A DNA stretch of 64,000 bases. Source: Hymenopus coronatus (Eukaryota; Arthropoda; Insecta; Mantodea; Hymenopodidae). Below the pieces are notes generated by a model. That model was not told the DNA's origin. It made no database searches and worked only from the letters and a program-made list of their open reading frames with translations. Location of the stretch: positions 15,926,501 to 15,990,500 of the forward strand of contig CM060887.1 of the NCBI GenBank assembly GCA_030762935.1. The letters are read 5' to 3'. The first letter of the stretch is position 1. Each line of letters opens with the position of its first letter. A program made the position numbers and the translations under genes. Positions 56,755 to 64,000 of this stretch are shown here, in pieces.

Positions 56755-57594
56755 TCCGATGTGTTCCATTCACATGACTTTCTCTACTTCTGTGTAACAA
56801 ATTATTGTTAAAAAGCTTATGCTTCTATTTATTTCATGCTAATCGAGAAAAAATTAGCAGAAATAGTCTTATTACTTACTGCCTTGTAAGTACAAGCGAA
56901 ATATGGGAGTATCATAGGTTAAAGTGAAGTCAAAAGCTGGTTGCTATGGACTGAAGTTCCTTTGTTTGTATAGACACGAGTTGACAAATTCCTGTATGAG
57001 AAAAGTACAAGTTTTTCAAAACTGAAAACAAAAACAAGGAATATCACAAAAACGATCAATTCCTCGAAAAAAATGTATATAACTTATATTGTGTATTTTA
57101 ATGTGATCTACATTTTTTGCGTGGTAAATTTTTGTCCATTTCTTCCGGTTTAGCAGTTATGCAAAATTCATCCAGAATAAAGTAGTCTTCGGAGGCTATT
57201 CCCAGAAAATTCAAGATATGCATATTATTTGTCAAGTAAATATCTTAATATACGATATTTTAATCAAAATCGTTAGAGCCATTTCTTATAAAATCAACAT
57301 TTTCGAAAAAAAGTTCTATAAAAAGGGTAGTTGAGGGTGAGAGGATTTTCTTGAAAATCTTCGTGTCGCATCCTTGGAAGATACCAAACTTAAATACAAA
57401 GTTTGGTATTTAACGGTCTTTTCGTTTTTGAGCTATGCTGTCCACAGACACACACACGGACCTTTTTCCAAAAAAAAATTGGATTCATGGGGACCCAAAA
57501 CATGTATTTCCGGTAAAATCAAGGTATCCAATTTTTGGGTGCAATACAATACCTTCTCTATACACTATGTACATAGTATGTGTAGAGAAAGTAA
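56755..57594 (+). mobile_element. F1 copy, full length, well preserved
   Basis: TCCGATGTGTTCCATTCAC to GTGTAGAGAAAGTAA with the palindrome CACTATGTACATAGTATG intact. Good reference copy. Confidence 0.93.
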
Positions 57595-57655
57595 TAATTC
57601 TGCAAATATGTACCTATATTGATATGCTTGAAGCAGATAGAACAATAGGTTCTTT

Positions 57656-57792
57656 ACTTTCTCTAGCACATATGTACCATATACATAGTGGGTAGAGAAG
57701 GTATTGCATTCCGCCCAAAAATGCGACACCGAGATTTCACCGGAAATACACGTTTTAGGATCCCCTGTATAAAAAAAAACATTTATAGAAAA

Positions 57793-57843
<51 letters not shown>

Positions 57844-58318
57844 TATGACTGTATGTGTCTGTGAACATGATAACTCAAAGTCGAAAAGTCGGTAAAATAG
57901 AAACTTGGCATTTAAGTTTAGTATCTTCCAAAGATGTGACACGAAGATTTTTATGAAAATTCCCCCACCCCATACTACCCTTAGCATGGAAAAAATTTCG
58001 AAAATTTGATTTTTTCAAAAACGGCTTCATCGATTTTGATTAAAATACCGTATACTATTAAAGGCACAAAATGTATTGCTTGAATTTTGTGGGAATAACC
58101 TATGAAGAACTCTTATTCTGGATGACTTTTGCTTAACATAGATAGACAAGTTACCATACAACAGCTATTAAATATTTGACTATCGCATTAGCGTAGCGTA
58201 TTTCCCTTATTTCTCTCCTACTTATAATCAGGTAAGCTAAAGACCATTTCCGCTATATCTTGATTAGCACGAAGTAGAGGAATAGCTAGAGAAAGTCATG
58301 TAAATGGAACACGTCACG
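57656..58318 (-). mobile_element. F1 copy with the longest TG core
   Basis: ACTTTCTCTAGCACATATG start; (TG)n at 57796-57842 is about 47 bp. A deletion removes most of the 5' half before TATCGCATTAGCG; ends GTAAATGGAACACGTCACG. Confidence 0.9.
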
Positions 58319-58323
58319 TTTTT

Positions 58324-59198
58324 ACTTTCACTACACGTACTATAGCGTATATACAAGATATTGTAATGCACCCAAAAATTCGATACCGAGATTTCACCGG
58401 AAATATATGTTTTAGGGCTCCCTGAATTCAAAAAAGCATGTTCAGAAAAAGGTCCGTGTGTGTGTGTGTGTGTATCCGTGTGTCTGTGAGCATAACTCAA
58501 AAACGAAAACTCGGTAAAATATCAAACGTGGTATTAAAGTTTAGTATATTCCAGGGATGCGACTCCAAGATTTTGAGAAAATCCGCCCTCCCCCAACTAC
58601 CCTTTACATGGAAAATTTTTCAAACATTTTGAGTTTCTCAAAAATGGCTATACCGATTTTGATTAAAATATCGTATAGGTATTAAAAATATTTACCTGAC
58701 AAATAAAACGCATATCTTGAATTTTCTGGGAATAGCCTCTGAAGACTACTTTATTCTGGATGAATTTTACAGAATTTTGTATAACTGGCAAACCATAAGC
58801 GATAGACAAAACCTTACATAACAGAAAATGTTGAGCTCGTTAAAACACACAATTTAAGTTATATAATTTTTTTTTTTTTTTTTATGTGGAGTTAATTGTT
58901 TTTTAGATATTCCTTGTTCTTATTTTCAGCTTTAAAAACTACTTTTCTCATACGGGAATTTGTCAACTCCTGTCAAACAAGTGAACTTCAGTCACATAGC
59001 AACCAGCTTTTGACTACTATTTTATTGCTACTCTCTTATTTTCCTTCTACTTGCATAGAAGCAAGTCATAAGACTATTTCTGCTGATTTTTTTTTTCTCG
59101 ATTAGCATGAAGTAAATAGAAACATAAGTTTTTTTAACAATAAGTTGTAGTAGAGATGTAGAGAAAGTCATGTGAATGGAACACATAAGATTTTTTTT
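58324..59198 (-). mobile_element. F1 copy, full length, tandem with the previous one
   Basis: ACTTTCACTACACGTAC start, TG core at 58456-58475, end GTGAATGGAACACATAAGA. Same orientation as its neighbour with only about 5 bp between. Confidence 0.92.
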
Positions 59199-59226
59199 CT
59201 TGGAGGCACCCATCACTGGAGGAAAA

Positions 59227-59969
59227 TCTGATGTGTTCCATTCACATGACGATATCTACCTATTCTTAAGCAAATTGTTCTTACAAAAGCTATCTACTTC
59301 ATGCTAATCGAGATAAACTTTAGTAGAAACAGTCTTATTAGGTACTTATTTTCTTGTTGGTACAAGGGAAATATGGGAGTAATACACTAGGCTAAACCGA
59401 TAGTCAAACCTTTAAGAGTTGCTCGCTATATGATGGTATTGAAATGCTGTTCTCTTTGCATGGCCTGAGTTAAAAAAGAAAAAACGAACAACGACCTCCT
59501 ATTTGAGAAAAGTATATGTTTTGGAAAATTAAAACCAATAATTATAATATCTCCGGATTGGTTAACTCTACAAAACATTTCTACACTTTTTGTTTAATAA
59601 TATTTCCCTGTTACGATTCACCTGTTGTACCTAAGTCATCCAGAATGAAGAAGACTTCAAAAAAGTCAGGTATAAAGAATATCTTTAACATATGTCATTT
59701 TAATCAAAATTGTTAGAGCCATTTTTCAAAAACTCAAACTTTCGAAAATACTCTATATAAGGGGTACTTTAGTGCGGAAGGATTTCCTGAAAACCTTCGT
59801 ATCGCACCCCTGAAAGATACTGAATTTCAATATAAATTTTGATATTCACTCGGCGTTTCTTTTTTCAGTTATGATGTTCACAAACACACATGAACCTTTT
59901 TCTAATAATGCTATTTTATATTCAGAGGTCTCAAAATATGTATTTCCGGTGAAATTTCAATATATAATT
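59227..59969 (+). mobile_element. F1 host copy, left part
   Basis: TCTGATGTGTTCCATTCAC to GGTGAAATTTCAATATATAATT; the expected TTTTGGGTGGAA continues at 60827 after a nested copy. Confidence 0.88.
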
Positions 59970-60826
59970 ACTTTCTCTATACGTACTACGTACATAGTGT
60001 GTCGAGAAAGTTTTTTGTTGCACCAAAACTTTAGACACCAAGATTTCACGGAAATACATGCTTTGGGACCCCCTGAATCAAATAAACAACAACAACAACA
60101 AAAAAGAGCTTTAGAAAGATCTCCATGTGTCACTGTGCAACATAGCTCAAAAACGAAAAGTCCCTAAAATACTAAACTTGATATTTAAGTTCAGTATCTC
60201 CAAAAATGTGACACGAAGACGTTCAAGAAAACCCCTCCCCCATCCCCAACTACCCTTCACAGGAAAAATTTTGAGTCTCTCAAAAATGGCTCTAGCGATT
60301 TTGATTAAAATCTCATATTTAAGACATTTATATAACAAATAAAATGTATATCTTGAATTTTCTGGGAATAGCCTCTGAAGACGTCTTTATTCTGGATAAA
60401 TTTCGCTGAATTTTGCATAACTGGTAAACCGTAAGAGATAGACAAAAACTTACTACACAAAAAACGTAGATCTCGTAAAACACATAATTTATCTCATATA
60501 CATTTTTTCGTAGAATTGGCCGTGTTCGAGATATTCCTTGTTATTGGTTTCAGCTTTATAATACTTTTTTCATACGAAACTTGTCAAATCTTGCCCACGC
60601 AGAGAAACGGATTTCAAGCCCATAGCAACCACATTTGAAAACATTTGACTGTCGGTTTAGCCTAGTGTATTCCTTATTTCCCTTCTACTTATATGGAACT
60701 AAGTAATAAGACCGTTTCTGCTAATGTTTATCTCAAATACCATAAAGTAGAAAGACGAATAACCGTATTAACAGCAATTTGTTACAGAGATCTAGATAAA
60801 GTCATGTGAATGGAACAGATCAGATC
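59970..60826 (-). mobile_element. F1 copy nested inside F1
   Basis: ACTTTCTCTATACGTACTACG to GTGAATGGAACAGATCAGA. Entered the TTTTT of the host motif AATTTTTGGGTGG, leaving TT on the left and TTTT on the right. Confidence 0.9.
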
Positions 60827-60876
60827 TTTTGGGGTGGAACGCGATACTTTCGCTACGTGTTATACTAAAGAAAGTA
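60827..60876 (+). mobile_element. F1 host copy, 3' end
   Basis: TTTTGGGGTGGAACGCGATAC through a decayed palindrome to AAAGAAAGTAAAA, completing the element begun at 59227. Confidence 0.85.
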
Positions 60877-61194
60877 AAAATGAAACGTAACTGAGGACGA
60901 TATTCTCTTGGTTGTGCGGTCTTGCGAGATACAGGTTACAGCCTCGGTGCGGGACAAAGTTTATTAGCCCGTTTCATCTGCTATTACGTTGATACTTTGA
61001 CGAAGGAGTGCATTACTTCTAAGTCCTATTGCAGCGTGCTAATTCTACTGCAGAATAAATGTATTATGACCCAACTGCTGGAACGTCTGAATGTATATTT
61101 ATATGTACTCGTATGTATGTGTAAGTCTCTATTTCTTTATAAAAATGTGTGTATATTTGTTTTAATATAACCATATTTGAATCACAAGTTTTAC
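60877..61194. other. Unassigned DNA
   Basis: An open frame at 60922-61170 has no domain. Nothing called. Confidence 0.45.
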
Positions 61195-61800
61195 TTTCAC
61201 TACTCGTACTACGCATATCGTTGGTAGAGAAGGTTTTGTTTTCCAACCAAAACTCGATGTCGAGTTTTCAACAAAACTATGCGTTTTGAGGTCACCTGAG
61301 TCCAAGAAAAACATTTTTAGTGAAAGGTCCGGGTGTATGTGTATGTGTGAGTCTATGGACAGCACAGCTCAAAGACGAAAGACCATTAAATACTAAATTT
61401 GGGTGTTAAGTTAGTATCTTTCCACCCAAAACTACCCATTACATTGAAAAATACTTGAAATTTTCAAAAATGGCTGTAACAATTTTGATTAAATACAGGT
61501 CAATTAAAATGTATATCTTAAATTTTATAGGAGTAGCCTCTGAAGTCCTCTTCATTCTGGACGAATTTTCCGCAAATTGGTAAGGCGTAAGAGATAGACA
61601 AAAACTTACTGCACCAAAAATGTAGAGCTCGTTAAAATAATTTATGGCAAATAGGTACATATTTGCTGTAGAGTTAACCATTTCCGAGATATTCCTTGTT
61701 ATTGGTTTCAGTTTTAAGCTACTTAAACTTTTCTCAAACGGGAGATCTCCTTCGTTTCATCTCTTTTTTGTTTTACTCCTACCCGTGCAAAGCGAAACCC
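61195..61800 (-). mobile_element. F1 copy, 5' end lost
   Basis: ACTTTCACTACTCGTAC start, core GGTGTATGTGTATGTGTG, stops after ACCCGTGCAAAGCGAA, where an inverted fragment is joined. Confidence 0.82.
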
Positions 61801-61990
61801 GAAACTTTTGTTTTTGAGTTATCGTGTTCACAGACACACGGACACACATTTACAGACCTTTTTCTAAATGTTTTTTTTTTTTTTGGATACCGGGGACCCT
61901 ATTTCCGGTGAAATTTCGATATCGAATTTTGGGGTAGAATGCAATGCCTTCTCTATACACTATGTACATTGTATGTGTAGAGAAAGTAAA
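61801..61990 (+). mobile_element. F1 3'-end fragment
   Basis: TTTTGTTTTTGAGTTATCG, CA core, palindrome CACTATGTACATTGTATG and GTGTAGAGAAAGTAA. Directly fused to the preceding inverted copy. Confidence 0.88.
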
Positions 61991-62599
61991 AACGGGTGTA
62001 CAATAGATCAACTGTAGCCGAGGAGTATAGGTTCTCTAGCCTAATGGATTCACAAAATGTTGAAATGATACTCTTGCCACATGCGCCTTGTCCAATGATA
62101 TAATATCAATGATATAAATATTTCCACCAAAAGTCTGCATCTTTAGTGAAATAGCGTGTTAGAATTTCTAAGGATAAAATAAAAGAAGTAAGAAGCGAGA
62201 CAAACGCACCTGGCGGAGACACTCGTATTTTCTCCATCTCCATCCTCTGAGGTGCTCAGAATACAAAGTAAGTTAGAGCGGGAAAAGAAAGCGGGTATTG
62301 TCCAGAATATTTCAGCTTTAGCCTACTCCTCTACCGGACAGCAATATGGACCTTTTATGGAAAACAAAAGTAGTGGAAACACGCCAATTGTAACAGATGT
62401 TAAATACTACCAGTTGAAAAGATAAGGACAAATATGGCCTGGCTTTGTGTACGTGCATGTAATGATCATGGCCAAGGTCAAGCACCACCTGATTGATGAG
62501 CGACGGGAGTCAGAGTGAAATATGCCTCCCTCCGTCCAGCTCCTCGCTAGGTCGCTGATCTCCCTCCCTCTCTCACAAGACTACCGCAGAACGCATACA
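61991..62599. other. Unassigned DNA
   Basis: No repeat or gene recognised; CCCTCC-rich near 62530-62570. Confidence 0.45.
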
Positions 62600-63108
62600 A
62601 ATATATAATGTTGCACAATGTACACTATAACATCTTAAAATATATGTTCAAACACCTGAAAATATAACATAGCACCCTGAAATATATCTTCAAAGTTGTG
62701 ATGTACATCTTCAAAACCATGATACATATCTCAAAGTCCGACATGTATCTTCATGACCTCTAATATGTATCTCACAAAACCCTGAAATATGTCTTGAGAA
62801 CTCTGAAATACATATTTAAAATAGTAAAATATATCTTCAAAAGCCTGAATTTATTTTAAAAACACCAAAGTATATTTAGAATGAAAATATATCTTCAAAC
62901 CCCTGAAACATATTATAGTACCCTGAAATATACATAAAAAGCTGTGAAATATATCTTCAAACCCCTGAAATATATATTTAAAATAGTGAAATATATCTTC
63001 AAAACCATAATGCATATCTTCAATAGCCTGAAATTATTTCAAAAACACTAACACATATCTGTAGAATGAAAATATATCTTGGAAACCCTGAAATATATCT
63101 TCAAAAAA
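62600..63108. repeat. Degenerate ~21-bp tandem repeat with longer-range order
   Basis: Units of the form CCTGAAATATATCTTCAAAA recur with many substitutions. Larger blocks such as TTTAAAATAGTRAAATATATC recur after about 155-160 bp. TCTCAAAGTCCGACAT at 62729 reappears at 63978, beyond the F1 copy that follows. Confidence 0.8.
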
Positions 63109-63969
63109 TATGATGTGTTACACTCACATGACTTTCTCTAGCTGCTCTACAAAATTCCTACAAAAGATTATTCTTCTTTGTACACAATGCTAATCAAGAT
63201 AAATGTTAGCAGAATGTTATTACTTAGTTCCTTATAAGTAGAAGGAAATAAGGGAATGCACTATGCTAAAGTGATTGTCAAATGTTTTAAAAGCTATCGT
63301 TATGCGATTGTCATTGCAAATCACTTCTTTGCTTGGCCAGGAGTGTGAGAAAAGTTTAAGTACTTCACAATTGAAACCAATAACAAGGAATATATCGAAA
63401 ACGGTTACCTCCACAACAAAAACGTAAAGGACAAAAACTGTGTTTTGTCATGAGGTACATTTTTTGTGTAGTACTTTTTTTTTTCTATCTATTACGGTTT
63501 AGCAGTTAAGCAAAATTCAGCAAAATTCATCCAGAATAAAGAGATCTTCAGAGGCTATTTCCAAAAAATTCGAGATATACATTTTATTTCGGACATAAAT
63601 AGCTTTAATATACGGGATTTTAATCAAAATCGTTAGAGCCATTTTTAAGAAAATCAAAATTTTCGAATTTTTTTCCATGTAAAGGGTAGTTTGTGGTGGG
63701 GGTATTTTTTTTTAAGTGTCGCATCCTTGGAAGATACTAAACCTAAATACCAAGTTTGGTATTTAAGGGTCTTTTTGTTTTGGGGCTATGCTGATACATA
63801 TACACACACACATACACACACAGACAGACACACAAAAATGCTTTTTTCGGACTCAGGGGACCACAAAACATATATTTCCGGTGAAATCTCGGTATCGAGT
63901 TTTTGGGTGCATTACAATACCTTCTCTATCCCTATGTACATTATACATATGGGGCTAGAGAAAGTAAAA
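63109..63969 (+). mobile_element. F1 copy, full length, inserted in the tandem repeat
   Basis: TATGATGTGTTACACTCAC start, CA core at 63800-63834, end GGGCTAGAGAAAGTAA. The tandem repeat flanks it on both sides. Confidence 0.92.
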
Positions 63970-64000
63970 ATGTTACACATCTCAAAGTCCGACATATGTC
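63970..64000. repeat. Tandem repeat resumes
   Basis: CATCTCAAAGTCCGACATAT matches the array at 62727-62745. Confidence 0.75.

Overview
The window looks like repeat-dense, AT-rich intergenic DNA from a large arthropod genome, probably an insect. The evidence is indirect: two decayed mariner transposases, an R1-clade LINE, other LINE relics and several tRNA-derived SINE families. I could not support a single host protein-coding gene, rRNA or functional tRNA. Almost every short open frame is a translation of repeat DNA.

The dominant component is one interspersed family, called F1 here. It has about 50 complete, broken or nested copies of roughly 0.75-0.87 kb, and by my estimate covers 45-50% of the window. 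Read in the arbitrary direction I call plus, F1 starts with TCTGATGTGTTCCATTCAC, carries ACTTTCTCTACA just inside that end, has conserved non-coding blocks, a short hairpin, a (CA)n/(TG)n core of variable length, and ends in a palindrome around ACTATGTACATAGT followed by TGTAGAGAAAGTAA. Asymmetric inverted ends, a terminal hairpin, a central microsatellite and insertion into T-runs without clear target duplication suggest a non-autonomous Helentron/HINE-like (DINE-1-type) rolling-circle element. That classification is inference; the family itself is seen directly.

Layout: 1-14975 is mostly F1 with SINE and LINE-end insertions. 14976-25147 is an F1-free block holding unremarkable AT-rich DNA, a small CpG-rich patch (17450-17640), a GTA-rich satellite (18004-20574 and 21948-23490) interrupted by a 5'-truncated R1-clade LINE, two mariner relics and a LINE relic. 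25148-27330 has F1 3' ends and a cluster of three SINEs. 27822-64000 is again F1-rich, with SINEs, an RNase-H-bearing LINE relic (33090-33915), a 58-bp perfect inverted repeat inserted with a 14-bp target duplication (50753-50939), and a younger LINE copy with an open 529-codon reverse-transcriptase region (53988-56010). A degenerate ~21-bp tandem repeat lies at 62600-63108 and resumes after the last F1 copy.

The nesting gives a relative history: F1 amplified early, then SINEs, LINEs and later F1 copies inserted into older F1 copies. The most interesting objects are F1, the hairpin retro-insertion and the R1-clade LINE inside the strand-asymmetric satellite.
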